A stretch of DNA of 64,000 nt from Paraburkholderia sp. BL9I2N2 (lineage in GTDB: Bacteria; Pseudomonadota; Gammaproteobacteria; Burkholderiales; Burkholderiaceae). The notes under the pieces are model-generated. The model saw only the letters and a list, made by a program, of their open reading frames with translations. It made no database searches and was not told where the DNA came from. This document shows positions 38,723 through 47,763 of the stretch, piece by piece (within the stretch, counting starts at the first letter, position 1; every line of letters starts with the position of its first letter). The stretch spans positions 930,001 through 994,000 of the forward strand of contig NZ_SMGP01000001.1 of NCBI RefSeq assembly GCF_004339745.1, read 5' to 3'. The position numbers and the translations under genes are program-made.

Positions 38723-40519
38723 ATGAGTCTCGTCGAAGTAAAAGTGCCGGATATCGGTGACTTCAAGGATGTCGATGTCATCGAAGTCAATATCAAAGCG
38801 GGCGACGTCATCGAGAACGAACAGGCGCTGATGACGCTCGAGTCCGATAAGGCCTCCATCGAAGTGCCGAGCGATACCGCCGGCACGGTCAAGGAAGTCC
38901 GCGTCAAAGCCGGCGACAAAGTCTCGCAAGGCACGGTGATCGCGCTCGTCGAAACATCGGCGGACGCGGCTCCCGCGAAAGATGCACCGAAGGCTCCGGC
39001 CAAGGAACCTGAGAAAGCGCTCGCTCAAGCGGAAGCAAAACCGCAGGCGGCGGCTCCGGCCAAGGCGGCTGCGCCCGCTCCGCAAGCCGGTAGCTTCTCC
39101 GGCAACGCGGATATCGAGTGCGACATGCTCGTGCTCGGTTCGGGCCCCGGCGGCTATTCGGCGGCGTTCCGTTCTGCTGACCTGGGTATGAAGACGGTGC
39201 TGGTCGAACGTTACTCGACGCTCGGCGGCGTATGTCTGAACGTCGGCTGTATTCCGTCGAAGGCGCTGTTGCACACGGCGCTGGTGATCGACGAAGCCGA
39301 AGCGCTCGGCTCGCACGGCATCACGTTCGGCAAGCCGCAAATCGATCTCGACAAGCTGCGCGACTTCAAGTCGGGCGTCGTCAAGAAGCTCACCGGCGGT
39401 CTCGCCGGCATGGCGAAGATGCGCAAGGTCGAAGTGGTCACGGGCACGGGTTCGTTCGTCGATCCGCATCATATGGAAGTGCAGGTCGAGGGCGGCAAGA
39501 AGGTCGTCAAGTTCAAGCAGGCGATCATCGCCGCGGGCTCGGAAGCGGTAAAGCTGCCGTTCATTCCGGAAGATCCGCGTGTGGTCGATTCGACCGGCGC
39601 GCTTGAACTGCGGCAGATTCCGCAACGCATGCTGGTGATTGGCGGCGGCATCATCGGGCTGGAAATGGCCACGGTGTACGCGACGCTCGGCGCGCAGATC
39701 GACGTGGTCGAAATGCTCGACGGCCTGATGGCCGGCGCGGACCGCGATCTGGTCAAGGTCTGGGAGAAGTACAACAGCAAGCGTTTCGCCAATGTCATGC
39801 TGAAGACCAAGACCACGGCGGCGGAAGCGAAAGACGACGGCATCTATGTGTCGTTCGAAGGCGAGAAGGCCCCGGCCGAAGCGCAACGCTACGACCTCGT
39901 GCTGGTTGCCGTCGGCCGTTCGCCGAACGGCAAGAAGATCGGCGCGGACAAGGCAGGCGTCGCGGTGACGGATCGCGGCTTCATCGACGTGGACAAGCAG
40001 ATGCGCACCAACGTGCCGCACATCTTCGCGATCGGCGATATCGTCGGTCAGCCGATGCTGGCGCACAAAGCCGTGCATGAAGCTCACGTCGCCGCCGAAG
40101 TCGCACACGGCGAAAAGGCCTACTTCGATGCGCTGCAGATTCCGTCGGTGGCGTACACCGATCCGGAAGTGGCGTGGGCCGGCAAGACGGAAGACCAGTT
40201 GAAGGCCGAGGGCATCAAGTACGGCAAGGCGGTGTTCCCGTGGGCCGCTTCGGGCCGCGCGATCGCCAACGGCCGAGACGAAGGCTTCACCAAGCTGCTG
40301 TTCGATGAGGAAACGCATCGTGTGATCGGCGGAGGGATTGTCGGTTTGAATGCGGGCGACCTGATCAGCGAAGTCTGTCTCGCGGTCGAAATGGGTGCGG
40401 ACGCAACGGATATCGGCAAGACGATTCACCCGCATCCGACGCTTGGCGAATCGATCGGGATGGCCGCCGAGTTGTACGAAGGCGTCTGTACCGACCTGCC
40501 GCCGCAGAAAAAGAAGTAA
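38723..40519 (+). CDS. lpdA: Dihydrolipoamide dehydrogenase (E3) with N-terminal lipoyl domain
   Basis: 598 residues, longer than usual E3 because of a fused lipoyl domain (1-80, Lys43 in ESDKASIEV) and an Ala/Pro/Lys linker (about 82-125). The flavoprotein part has the FAD motif VLGSGPGGYSAAF, the redox disulfide GGVCLNVGCIPSKALLH, the NAD motif VIGGGIIGLEMA and the C-terminal catalytic IHPHPTLGE. It reoxidises dihydrolipoyl-E2 to NADH. The lipoyl-fused form is known from several beta-proteobacteria and Neisseria. ATG behind AAGAGAAGGGG. Confidence 0.97.
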   Translation: MSLVEVKVPDIGDFKDVDVIEVNIKAGDVIENEQALMTLESDKASIEVPSDTAGTVKEVRVKAGDKVSQGTVIALVETSADAAPAKDAPKAPAKEPEKALAQAEAKPQAAAPAKAAAPAPQAGSFSGNADIECDMLVLGSGPGGYSAAFRSADLGMKTVLVERYSTLGGVCLNVGCIPSKALLHTALVIDEAEALGSHGITFGKPQIDLDKLRDFKSGVVKKLTGGLAGMAKMRKVEVVTGTGSFVDPHHMEVQVEGGKKVVKFKQAIIAAGSEAVKLPFIPEDPRVVDSTGALELRQIPQRMLVIGGGIIGLEMATVYATLGAQIDVVEMLDGLMAGADRDLVKVWEKYNSKRFANVMLKTKTTAAEAKDDGIYVSFEGEKAPAEAQRYDLVLVAVGRSPNGKKIGADKAGVAVTDRGFIDVDKQMRTNVPHIFAIGDIVGQPMLAHKAVHEAHVAAEVAHGEKAYFDALQIPSVAYTDPEVAWAGKTEDQLKAEGIKYGKAVFPWAASGRAIANGRDEGFTKLLFDEETHRVIGGGIVGLNAGDLISEVCLAVEMGADATDIGKTIHPHPTLGESIGMAAELYEGVCTDLPPQKKK

Positions 40520-40568
40520 GGCGATTCGGCCCGTCTGCACTCGTGCAGGCGGATTCGATGATGCAAAT

Positions 40569-40606
40569 AAAAACGGCGCGCCCCGCAAAGGGCGCGCCGT
40601 TTTTTT
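40569..40606 (+). terminator. Terminator of the PDH operon
   Basis: AACGGCGCGCCC and GGGCGCGCCGTT, a 12-bp perfect stem with a 6-base loop followed by seven or more T. Confidence 0.95.
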
Positions 40607-40806
40607 CTTTGGGCAGCAGAGTGGGGCGGTTGCCGCGCGACGACGGCGTCATCAATACATGCTGAACGACTCGGGCGACGGCGAAAAGCGTCGGGTAAAA
40701 AAATCCCGGCCTTTCGCCGGGCAAACGATACGCCGTTCAACGTATCGGAGCGTTCGGCCAATTAACACCGTGTGGGCGGCAACGACACGACGCTGTTGCT
40801 TGCGGT

Positions 40807-40840
40807 AACGCCGGCACAGCGTTCGAGCTGTGCCGGCGTT
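40807..40840 (-). terminator. Strong hairpin after the phasin gene
   Basis: AACGCCGGCACAGC and GCTGTGCCGGCGTT, a perfect 14-bp stem with loop GTTCGA, 37 bp beyond the phasin stop. It has no T-run, so it may act as a 3' stabiliser of a very abundant mRNA as well as a terminator. A second hairpin with A-rich flank lies at about 40688-40715. Confidence 0.65.
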
Positions 40841-40876
40841 GGATGATGCCTGCAGAGTGATGCTTGAGACTGAAGC

Positions 40877-41449
40877 TTAGACTGCCTTCTTGGCCGAGCG
40901 CGATGCTTGCGCGGCGGCTTGCGAAGCTGCCTTCGATGCGGCCGTTGCAGCTGCATTGAAGTTGCTTTCAGCGATTTCGACAGCTTGCTTCGTTGCCTTG
41001 TGAACCGTTTCGTACGTGGTGTTAGCGGCGGTGATAGCCGACTTCATCACGGCGACAGCGGTTTCCGAACCAGCCGGTGCATTCTTGGCGACGTTCTCGA
41101 CGAGCGATTGGACCTTGCGGTTCTGCTCTTCGAATTGCGCTTCCGCGACGCGGGTGAATTCACCTTGCGTTGCCGAAACGATCTCATACACGTGGCGGCC
41201 GTACGACAGCGCCTTTTCAGCCACCGGCTGTGCAAGGCTTGCTTGCAGAGCCAGCAATTCTTGCGCGTCCTTGACCGACAGGGCGCGTTGAGCATTTTCC
41301 TGGCTTTCCGCGAGCGTCGATTTCACGACTTGCAGGTTCAGCTCAACCAGCTTTTCGACGCCTTCGAATGCTTTGGTCGTCAGGCCGAACAACGTTTCAA
41401 AGTTGGCTTTCTGGGCTGCGGCGAATTGCTCAGGGGTCAGCAGAGTCAT
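40877..41449 (-). CDS. phaP: Phasin family protein (PHA granule-associated)
   Basis: 190 residues. Coats polyhydroxyalkanoate granules. [44 protein letters not shown] N-terminus of the phasin_2 family, almost entirely amphipathic helix, no Cys, Ala-rich C-terminal tail ending in SAKKAV. GGAGCG lies before the ATG. Codon choice is strongly biased, in keeping with high expression. Transcribed alone from a near-consensus promoter flanked by two copies of an operator-like motif, which suggests control by PhaR, the usual repressor of phasin genes. Confidence 0.95.
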   Translation of the reverse strand: MTLLTPEQFAAAQKANFETLFGLTTKAFEGVEKLVELNLQVVKSTLAESQENAQRALSVKDAQELLALQASLAQPVAEKALSYGRHVYEIVSATQGEFTRVAEAQFEEQNRKVQSLVENVAKNAPAGSETAVAVMKSAITAANTTYETVHKATKQAVEIAESNFNAAATAASKAASQAAAQASRSAKKAV

Positions 41450-41539
41450 GGTTTACGCTCCTGGATCGCGGTCTGTCTGTGCGGACCGCATTGGGTGAAT
41501 GGTGAGACACATGGGTGCGTCCCGCCGGACCGCGATGTA

Positions 41540-41555
41540 TTGTGCATCGCAGCAA
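41540..41555 (-). promoter_or_regulatory. Operator-like motif downstream of the phasin transcription start
   Basis: On the minus strand TTGCTGCGATGCACAA. It shares TGCGAYGCACAA with the second motif at 41599-41613 and lies just after the predicted start (about 41557). Candidate PhaR site, by analogy with the two PhaR sites reported around the phaP promoter of Ralstonia eutropha. Confidence 0.55.
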
Positions 41556-41563
41556 TGGTTCCC

Positions 41564-41591
41564 ATTTTAGGATGGTTACAAAGAATGTCAA
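41564..41591 (-). promoter_or_regulatory. Sigma70 promoter of the phasin gene
   Basis: On the minus strand TTGACA (41591-41586), 16-base spacer and TAAAAT (41569-41564): consensus -35 and 5 of 6 at -10. Confidence 0.82.
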
Positions 41592-41598
41592 GCGCTTT

Positions 41599-41613
41599 TT
41601 GTGCGTCGCACAA
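41599..41613. promoter_or_regulatory. Operator-like palindrome upstream of the phasin -35 box
   Basis: TTGTGCGTCGCACAA on the plus strand, a perfect 7+1+7 palindrome ending 8 bp from the -35 box. It shares a 12-base core with the motif at 41540-41555. Confidence 0.6.
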
Positions 41614-42157
41614 TATTAAGAAACTACTGATAAAACATAGTGTTATGCGATCGGCATGACATCCTTATGACGCAGGTCGATTTAACCGCCGCACCGCGCC
41701 GGTGCCTAATCATGCCGTATTTATTACTGAATTGTAAGGTCAATTTGACCGACAAACGCGGGCTATGCGGGGACGCTAACATCCGGCAATTGTTAAAAAA
41801 GTCTTCGGAGGCCGATTTGGTGTAAACCGGAAAGTGTCACGGAACGTTAATGCTTCATGCTGGTCGAATGCGCGTTGCGGTCTGCAGCAGGCGTTTAACA
41901 ACTTCGCTGCGCGACTGCTGCCGCGTGCTGTTGCACTGGTAGTTTGACCGCCCGTGCTCTGACCGTATTTCCCCTGATCAAGGTTGTCTCGAAATTGCCG
42001 TTATGCTGGAAGAATCACCTCGATTCCGGCGTATGGCGGCAGCGGCGAGGCGTAACGTGCCGGCGATCGTTTTTTTCGATCGATGCACGGCACTTATTCG
42101 TGTTTTTGCGATCGGAGCTTACAAGCCGGTTTAAGGAGCGCGTATAAGTGCTTCAAA

Positions 42158-42186
42158 TTGCTAATTTTTCGTTGTTTTACTACACT
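42158..42186 (+). promoter_or_regulatory. Sigma70 promoter of the PBP7 gene
   Basis: TTGCTA (42158-42163), 17-base spacer, TACACT (42181-42186); start about 30 bp before the ATG. Confidence 0.6.
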
Positions 42187-42221
42187 TGCGGAAACCTCTC
42201 GCCGCTCCCTACCGAACACCC

Positions 42222-43406
42222 ATGAAAACCGACATGTTTTCGTCGCTAAAAGTGATCCACGGCGCGGCCCGCAGCACCGCTCTGTCGGTGGCCGCCTCCA
42301 TGGTCATCGCGGCGGCGTTCGCCACGCCCGTGAGCGCTTTTGCCGCCACGCCCGATGCACCTGCAAAAACCTCCAAACACGCCAAAGCGGCCAAGAAGCC
42401 GGCTGCCGCTCCTGAAAAGGTGTCGGGCAAGGCCTCGAAAGCGACCAAAGCCGCGGCTGCAAAAACCGTAGCCGCTGACGACGACGCGCCGCGCGCGGGC
42501 GTCAAGCGCAAGCGCGTGACCTACACGTCGAACGGCCGTCACCACTCGGTGGTGCGCCGCATCGCGTACGAACCGCGTCAGCCGAGCGTCGGCCAGGCTT
42601 TCGGTCTGCACGAAACGCCGGACGCGCTCATGCTGCGCTCGAGCGTCGCCTACGTGATCGATCAGAACTCGGGCGAGTCGCTGTTCGACAAGAACTCGCG
42701 CGCCGTGGTGCCGATCGCGTCGATCACCAAGCTGATGACCGCGATGGTGGTGCTCGACTCGAAAGAGCCGATGACCGACCAGATCGAAGTCACGGACGAA
42801 GACCGGGACTACGAAAAGAACACCGGCTCGCGTCTGTCGGTGGGCTCGGTGCTCTCGCGTGAAGACATGCTGCATATCGCGCTGATGGCGTCGGAAAATC
42901 GCGCGGCCGCGGCGCTGTCGCGCTATTTCCCGGGCGGCCGTCCGGCGTTCCTCGCGGCCATGAACGCGAAGGCCAAGCAGCTCGGCATGACCGACACGCA
43001 CTTTGAAAACCCCACGGGTTTGACGAGCCAGAACGTGTCGAGCGCGCGCGACCTCGTGAAGATGGTCAACGCGGCGTATCAGTATCCGGTGATCCGCAGG
43101 TTCTCGACCGATCACAGCTACGAGGTGTACACCGGCAAGCGCTCGCTGGCGTACAACAGCACCAATGCGCTGGTGCGTAACCCCACGTGGGACATCGGTC
43201 TGCAAAAGACCGGCTTTATCAACGAAGCGGGTGAGTGCCTCGTGATGCAGGCGACCATTCACGGCCGTCCGATGATCATGGTGTTGCTCGACTCGTCGGG
43301 TAAGTACTCGCGGTTCGCGGACGCCACGCGTCTGCGCACGTGGCTGGATAACGGCGGCGGCGAGGCGCGGATTACTAGTGCGGACGCCAGCGGTCCGGGT
43401 ACCTGA
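42222..43406 (+). CDS. pbpG: D-alanyl-D-alanine endopeptidase (PBP7 type, peptidase S11)
   Basis: 394 residues. A signal peptide (to about residue 45, AAFATPVSAFA) is followed by a Lys/Ala-rich basic linker (about 50-110) and a low-molecular-weight penicillin-binding protein domain: S167-x-x-K (SITK), SEN (ASENRAA) and KTG (LQKTGFINEAG). This class cuts D-Ala-meso-DAP cross-links in peptidoglycan. ATG 42222 is chosen; ATG 42234 is possible. The basic linker is longer than in the enteric protein and may bind the wall or nucleic acid-like polymers. Confidence 0.93.
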   Translation: MKTDMFSSLKVIHGAARSTALSVAASMVIAAAFATPVSAFAATPDAPAKTSKHAKAAKKPAAAPEKVSGKASKATKAAAAKTVAADDDAPRAGVKRKRVTYTSNGRHHSVVRRIAYEPRQPSVGQAFGLHETPDALMLRSSVAYVIDQNSGESLFDKNSRAVVPIASITKLMTAMVVLDSKEPMTDQIEVTDEDRDYEKNTGSRLSVGSVLSREDMLHIALMASENRAAAALSRYFPGGRPAFLAAMNAKAKQLGMTDTHFENPTGLTSQNVSSARDLVKMVNAAYQYPVIRRFSTDHSYEVYTGKRSLAYNSTNALVRNPTWDIGLQKTGFINEAGECLVMQATIHGRPMIMVLLDSSGKYSRFADATRLRTWLDNGGGEARITSADASGPGT

Positions 43407-43450
43407 AGCGTTGGTTCGGTGGCCGGTTTCCGGACCGGCCGCATGAAAAC

Positions 43451-43479
43451 AAAAAGCCTCGCAACTGCGAGGCTTTTTT
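43451..43479. terminator. Bidirectional terminator between PBP7 and IclR genes
   Basis: AAAAAGCCTCGC-AACT-GCGAGGCTTTTTT: 9-bp stem with A-run and T-run, serving both converging genes. Confidence 0.93.
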
Positions 43480-43507
43480 GTTTCTTGAGCGTAAGCCCAG
43501 CGCCGGG

Positions 43508-44314
43508 CTACGCGTGATGGCTATGCGAATGGTCCTGCGCGGGTTGCGGCCGGTAGCCGAGCGACGCGGAGATCATCAGCGCCGTCTGGCTAAGCTGGCC
43601 GAGCCAGGAATCCTGCAAGCGATCCGCCGGCGCCGACAGCGACAGACCGGCAACCAGTTTGCCGGTGTCGTCGTAGATGCCGGCGGCGATGCAGCGCACG
43701 CCGAGTTCCAGCTCTTCGTTATCGCGCGCGCAGGCCTGCTGGCGCACGTGCGAGAGCTCGCGCTCCAGTTTGGTCAGGTCGGTGATGCTGTTCTGCGTGT
43801 GGCCCGACAAGCCGGTGCGCGTGGCGTAGGCCCTCACGCGAGTGGATTCGTCGGCGGCGAGGAACAGCTTGCCTACCGAGGTCAGATGCAACGGCGCCCG
43901 TCCGCCGATGGCGCGCACCACCTGCATGCCGGAACGCTCGGAATAAGCACGTTCGATATAGACGATCTCGTCGCCCTGACGTACCGACAGATTCACGGTC
44001 TGGCCCGTCTGACGATGCAGTTCGCGCATCGGCGTGAGCGCCGCGTCGCGCACCGACAGGCGCGCCTTCACCAGATTGCCCAGTTCGAGCAGGCGCATGC
44101 CGAGACGATAGGTGCCGGGATCCGACCGGTCGACCAGCCGGCACATCACCATGTCGTTCAGGATGCGGTGCGCGGTGGACGGATGCAGCTCCGTGCGGAT
44201 GGCGAGTTCTTTCAGGCTGACCGGGTCGCTATGCGCGGCGAGTGCGTCGAGCAAGCGCATCATGCGTTCGATCACCTGGATCGAAGTTTTGGGATCCGGG
44301 TTCGTGTCGCTCAT
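43508..44314 (-). CDS. IclR family transcriptional regulator
   Basis: 268 residues from ATG 44314 (MSDTNPDPKTSIQVIERMM). N-terminal winged helix (about 10-75: VSLKELAIRTELHPSTAHRIL) and C-terminal IclR effector domain (RAIGGRAPLHLTSVGKLFLA; later ELELGVRCIAAGIYDDTGKLVAGLSLSAP). The C-terminus is His-rich (QDHSHSHHA), which is unusual and could bind metal. No ribosome site is evident; a TTG codon 24 bp upstream is an alternative start. It is divergent from lldE, so regulation of the lactate genes is plausible. Confidence 0.92.
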   Translation of the reverse strand: MSDTNPDPKTSIQVIERMMRLLDALAAHSDPVSLKELAIRTELHPSTAHRILNDMVMCRLVDRSDPGTYRLGMRLLELGNLVKARLSVRDAALTPMRELHRQTGQTVNLSVRQGDEIVYIERAYSERSGMQVVRAIGGRAPLHLTSVGKLFLAADESTRVRAYATRTGLSGHTQNSITDLTKLERELSHVRQQACARDNEELELGVRCIAAGIYDDTGKLVAGLSLSAPADRLQDSWLGQLSQTALMISASLGYRPQPAQDHSHSHHA

Positions 44315-44326
44315 GGGAGGAATCGG

Positions 44327-44338
44327 TTGACGCGTCAA
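44327..44338. promoter_or_regulatory. 12-bp palindrome in the iclR-lldE spacer
   Basis: TTGACGCGTCAA, a perfect palindrome 12 bp upstream of the IclR start. Candidate autoregulatory operator. Confidence 0.35.
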
Positions 44339-44492
44339 ACAGCGGAAATTGATTGTATCCCGTATTGTGAAAAGAAGGAAAGCGATTGGAACGCCAATTC
44401 CAATTTCAGCGGCTTTCGTCCTATGCCTTCCGGCCGTTGGTATTGTGCGGCAAACAGCGGATAATCAGGGACGTTTTCCCGAAGGAGGGCTC

Positions 44493-45215
44493 ATGCGAGT
44501 CGGATTGTTCGTTACCTGCCTGATCGACCTGATGCGTCCCGAGATCGGTTTTTCGGTCATCAAGCTGATCGAAGGCGCCGGATTCGAGGTGGTGGTGCCA
44601 CCCGCCCAAACCTGTTGCGGTCAACCCGCGTACAACTCCGGGGAACGGCGCATCGCGCGCGATCTGGCCGAGAAAACCCTGCGCGAGTTCGAACAGTTCG
44701 ATTACGTCGTGGTCCCGTCCGGTTCGTGCGGCGGCATGATCCGCGTGCATTACGGCGATCTCTTCGCCGATGATCCGGAACTGATGAACCGCTTCGGCCG
44801 GCTGCGCGCCAAGGTGTTCGAACTGACCGATTTCCTCGTGAACGTGGCCAAGGTGCAATTGCAACCGGGCGAGTTCGCGGGTCAGGTCACGTATCACGAT
44901 TCCTGCTCCGGGCTGCGTGAGCTCGGCGTGAAGGCGCAGCCGCGCGCTTTGCTGGCGCAGGTCGGCGTTACGGTGAACGAGATGAAGGATTGCGAGCATT
45001 GCTGCGGCTTCGGCGGCACCTTCGCGGTCAAGTACGGCAACATCTCCACGGCGATCGTCGACGAAAAGTGCGCGAATATCAGTGCAAGCGGCACCGGCAC
45101 GGTGGTGCTCGGCGACCTCGGCTGCATGCTCAATATTGAAGGCCGTTTGCGGCGTACCGGCGACGCCACCACGCGCGTGCTGCACATCGCGCAGGTGCTG
45201 GCCGGCGACGTGTAA
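44493..45215 (+). CDS. lldE: L-lactate utilisation protein LldE (LutA), cysteine-rich Fe-S subunit
   Basis: 240 residues starting MRVGLFVTCLIDLMRPEIG, behind GGAGG. Two CCG-domains (CIX..CCG type): QTCCGQPAYNSG with VVPSGSCGGMI, and YHDSCSGLRELG with DCEHCCGFGGTF, which bind an Fe-S cluster in lactate and glycolate oxidoreductases. It is the small subunit of the LldEFG/LutABC lactate dehydrogenase. lldF follows after 89 bp. Confidence 0.93.
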   Translation: MRVGLFVTCLIDLMRPEIGFSVIKLIEGAGFEVVVPPAQTCCGQPAYNSGERRIARDLAEKTLREFEQFDYVVVPSGSCGGMIRVHYGDLFADDPELMNRFGRLRAKVFELTDFLVNVAKVQLQPGEFAGQVTYHDSCSGLRELGVKAQPRALLAQVGVTVNEMKDCEHCCGFGGTFAVKYGNISTAIVDEKCANISASGTGTVVLGDLGCMLNIEGRLRRTGDATTRVLHIAQVLAGDV

Positions 45216-45304
45216 CGCTGATTTTCAGATTCGCGCGCTTGACTCGTACTTCAGTCGCGCTTCGCCTGTTTTGCCCGCTTCGCTCGAATACGCACAAGGC
45301 CGCC

Positions 45305-46720
45305 ATGCAAGTCCAATCGATGCAATTCAAGGCACGCGCCGGTCAGAAACTCGCCGACCAGCGTCTGCAGCAGAACCTCACCAAGCTGTCGACCAAGTTT
45401 GTGTCGGCCCGCGCCACGGCCATGACAGCGATTGATTTTCCCGCCACGCGCGCCGCGCTGAAGGAGCGCCGCAATCGCGCGCTGGAGAATCTCGACGTGT
45501 GGCTGGAAACCTTCGAGCGCGAAGCGGCCCGGCGCGGCGTGACGGTGCTGTTTGCCGAGACGACCCAGGAGGCCGCGCGGCTCGTCGGCGACATTGCGCG
45601 CCGGCACGAGGTGAAGAAGGTCATCAAGACCAAGTCGATGGTCACCGAAGAAATGCGCCTGAACGAAGTGCTCGGGCAAATGGGTGTCCAATCCATCGAA
45701 ACCGATCTGGGCGAGTACATCCTGCAGATCAACGACAACGAGCCGCCGAGCCACATCATCGCCCCGGTCGTCCACAAGGATAAGGACGAGATCGCCGACC
45801 TGTTCGCGAAGACTCACAACCGGCCGCGCCTGACCGAAATTACCGACATGACGCGCGAAGCGCGCGAGATGCTACGCCCGCATTTCATGACCGCGGACAT
45901 GGGCGTGACCGGCGGCAATTTCGTGGTGGCGGAAACGGGCTCGGTCGTGCTGGTCACGAACGAGGGCAACGAAGGCATGTGCACCGTGATGCCGCGCGTG
46001 CATGTGGCGGTGACGGGCATCGAGAAAGTGCTGCCTACGCTCGAAGACCTGGCCACGGCGATGCGTCTATTGCCGCGCTCAGCGACCGGGCAGACCACCT
46101 CGAACTATTTTTCCGTGTTGACGGGGCCGCGCGGCGAGGGCGACCAGGACGGTCCCGAGCATATGTATGTGGTGCTCGTCGACGGCGGGCGCACGGGGCT
46201 GATCGGCGGCGACTTCCAGGAAATGCTGAGGTGCATCCGCTGCGGCGCGTGCATGAACCATTGCCCGGTGTATCAGAAGGTGGGCGGCCACGCGTACGGC
46301 TGGGTCTATCCCGGCCCGATGGGTTCGGTGTTGACGCCGAGCTACGTCGGCATCGACAAGGCGCTGGATTTGCCGCAGGCCGCGACGTTGTGCGGCGAGT
46401 GCAACAGCGTGTGCCCGGTGGGCATTCCGCTATCCGATCTGTTGCGCAAGCTGCGCGAGAAGCAGGTGGAGCGGCATCTGCGGCCCTGGAAAGAGCGCGC
46501 CGGACTTGCCGTGTGGGGTTTTCTGGCGCTGCATCCGGATGCGTACGCGCTGTTCACGAAGCTTGCCGTGCGCGTGCTGGAACGCATGGGCGGAAGGAAT
46601 CGGTCGATCGCCAAATTGCCGTTGGGCGGCGCGGGCTGGACCAATACGCGGGATATGCCCGCTCCGGTCGGTCGAACGTTCAGGGAGTTGTACGCGGCGC
46701 AGCGCAGTCATATCGGCTGA
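45305..46720 (+). CDS. lldF: L-lactate utilisation protein LldF (LutB), 4Fe-4S subunit
   Basis: 471 residues from ATG 45305 (MQVQSMQFKARAGQKLADQ). The LUD domain (about 60-300: IKTKSMVTEEMRLNEVL; GVTGGNFVVAETGSVVLVTNEGN) precedes a ferredoxin-like pair of 4Fe-4S motifs (CIRCGACMNHCPVY and CGECNSVCPVGIP) and the C-terminal DUF3390-like end. Normally works with LldE and LldG; no lldG follows here. Fe-S demand links it to the isc operon in the same window, but only as general metabolism. Confidence 0.94.
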   Translation: MQVQSMQFKARAGQKLADQRLQQNLTKLSTKFVSARATAMTAIDFPATRAALKERRNRALENLDVWLETFEREAARRGVTVLFAETTQEAARLVGDIARRHEVKKVIKTKSMVTEEMRLNEVLGQMGVQSIETDLGEYILQINDNEPPSHIIAPVVHKDKDEIADLFAKTHNRPRLTEITDMTREAREMLRPHFMTADMGVTGGNFVVAETGSVVLVTNEGNEGMCTVMPRVHVAVTGIEKVLPTLEDLATAMRLLPRSATGQTTSNYFSVLTGPRGEGDQDGPEHMYVVLVDGGRTGLIGGDFQEMLRCIRCGACMNHCPVYQKVGGHAYGWVYPGPMGSVLTPSYVGIDKALDLPQAATLCGECNSVCPVGIPLSDLLRKLREKQVERHLRPWKERAGLAVWGFLALHPDAYALFTKLAVRVLERMGGRNRSIAKLPLGGAGWTNTRDMPAPVGRTFRELYAAQRSHIG

Positions 46721-46936
46721 GCGGGCTTCTTGGGCGAATCGCGCCGTCGTATTTTTGGAGGTTGGTGGCGTTGCGCGCGAGCCGGTGATTCCGGCGCCGC
46801 GCCATCTAAGTAATGGCCGTGCCGTTTGACGGCTGTCTCCGTCTGCCGTTCAGGACGTAGCCGCAGAAAACGAAGCGCGGTACGCATGCGTTGACAGATA
46901 CGCATGCGAACCGCGCAACTATGCGACCAGCGGCGC

Positions 46937-47494
46937 TTAGTGGTCCGTCATCTGGCCAGGCTGTCGGCCGGGTGCCCCTCGCACGGGGGCGCCCCCATTA
47001 TTGCCATTACCACGACCGCCGCCATTGCCCGCCTGCTGCGACGGCGGTGGCGGAGGCGGCGGGCTGGCAGCCCCCGGCCGGGGCGCATTTGATCCGCTCG
47101 GGCCACGTGGCCCTCCTACGCCGCCTTGAGGCGGCGGGCCGCCGTGCGAGCCGCCATTCGGCTGACCGTGCCAGCCGCCGTTATCGCCGTGGTTGCCGTT
47201 GTTTCCATAGTTGCCGTTGTTCGGCCGGCCCCGGTTCGGATAGCCGCCGTAGCCCGGTCCGTAATAGCGGCCCGGTCCGTCGTAATAGCCGGGGCCAGAG
47301 TAGTTGCTGTAGCCCATGTAGACGTTGGTTTGTGGCACGACCGGCACGCCGGTGGCGTAGCCGTCGTAATCGTCATAGCCGCTGTAACCGCCGCCGTAGC
47401 CGTTGCTGTACATCGGCGTGCCGTCCGGATAGACCGCGCAGCCGCCGAGCAGGGTGGCGGCAGCGAGGCAGGCGATGGGTGCGATGCGTTTCAT
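46937..47494 (-). CDS. Glycine/Asn/Pro-rich lipoprotein
   Basis: 185 residues with a type II signal peptide (MKRIAPIACLAAATLLGGC; lipobox LLGGC, lipidated Cys19), so it is membrane-anchored. The rest is low complexity: Tyr/Gly repeats (GYGGGYSGYDDYDGYATG; GPGYYDGPGRYYGPGYGGY), then Asn/Gly and Pro runs. No domain recognised. Similar low-complexity lipoproteins are common in Burkholderia; function unknown. The repetitive composition makes length variable between strains likely. Confidence 0.82.
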   Translation of the reverse strand: MKRIAPIACLAAATLLGGCAVYPDGTPMYSNGYGGGYSGYDDYDGYATGVPVVPQTNVYMGYSNYSGPGYYDGPGRYYGPGYGGYPNRGRPNNGNYGNNGNHGDNGGWHGQPNGGSHGGPPPQGGVGGPRGPSGSNAPRPGAASPPPPPPPSQQAGNGGGRGNGNNGGAPVRGAPGRQPGQMTDH

Positions 47495-47763
47495 GGTGAT
47501 GGACCAGTGCGAGATTTATGTTTCTGTAAGACCGCTATTATCGTCATCCGTCGCAAGAGCTTTGTATGTGTTTGTAAGGATTTCTTTCTTGTGCCATGAC
47601 GAGCGTCGACGTCGTGCGCCGCAAAACGTGAATTCACTGTTCCATTCGGAGCAACGCTCTATCTCGCGCCAGTGGGTTTTTCCCGATTGCGAATTCCTAT
47701 AGCATTCGCACTGGGCATAGTGGGTTACAAACTCATCTGCCCCTAATCGGAAGAAACGACATC

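Larger units (their letters stand above)
41450..42221. other. Intergenic region between phasin and PBP7 genes
   Basis: 772 bp between divergent genes. It holds the phasin promoter with its two operator-like motifs (near 41540-41613) and the PBP7 promoter (42158-42186). The middle part, 41640-42150, is relatively AT-rich with no convincing gene or RNA; short open frames there lack ribosome sites and codon bias. Confidence 0.6.

Noticed and set aside
38720..40588. 622-residue minus-strand frame opposite lpdA
   Set aside because: Shadow of lpdA; no motif or start signals.
41944..42147. 67-codon frame in the phasin-pbpG spacer
   Set aside because: No ribosome site, no biased codon use, crosses promoter-like sequence.
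44315..44338. TTG start for the IclR gene
   Set aside because: Adds eight residues without a ribosome site and overlaps a likely operator; ATG 44314 preferred.
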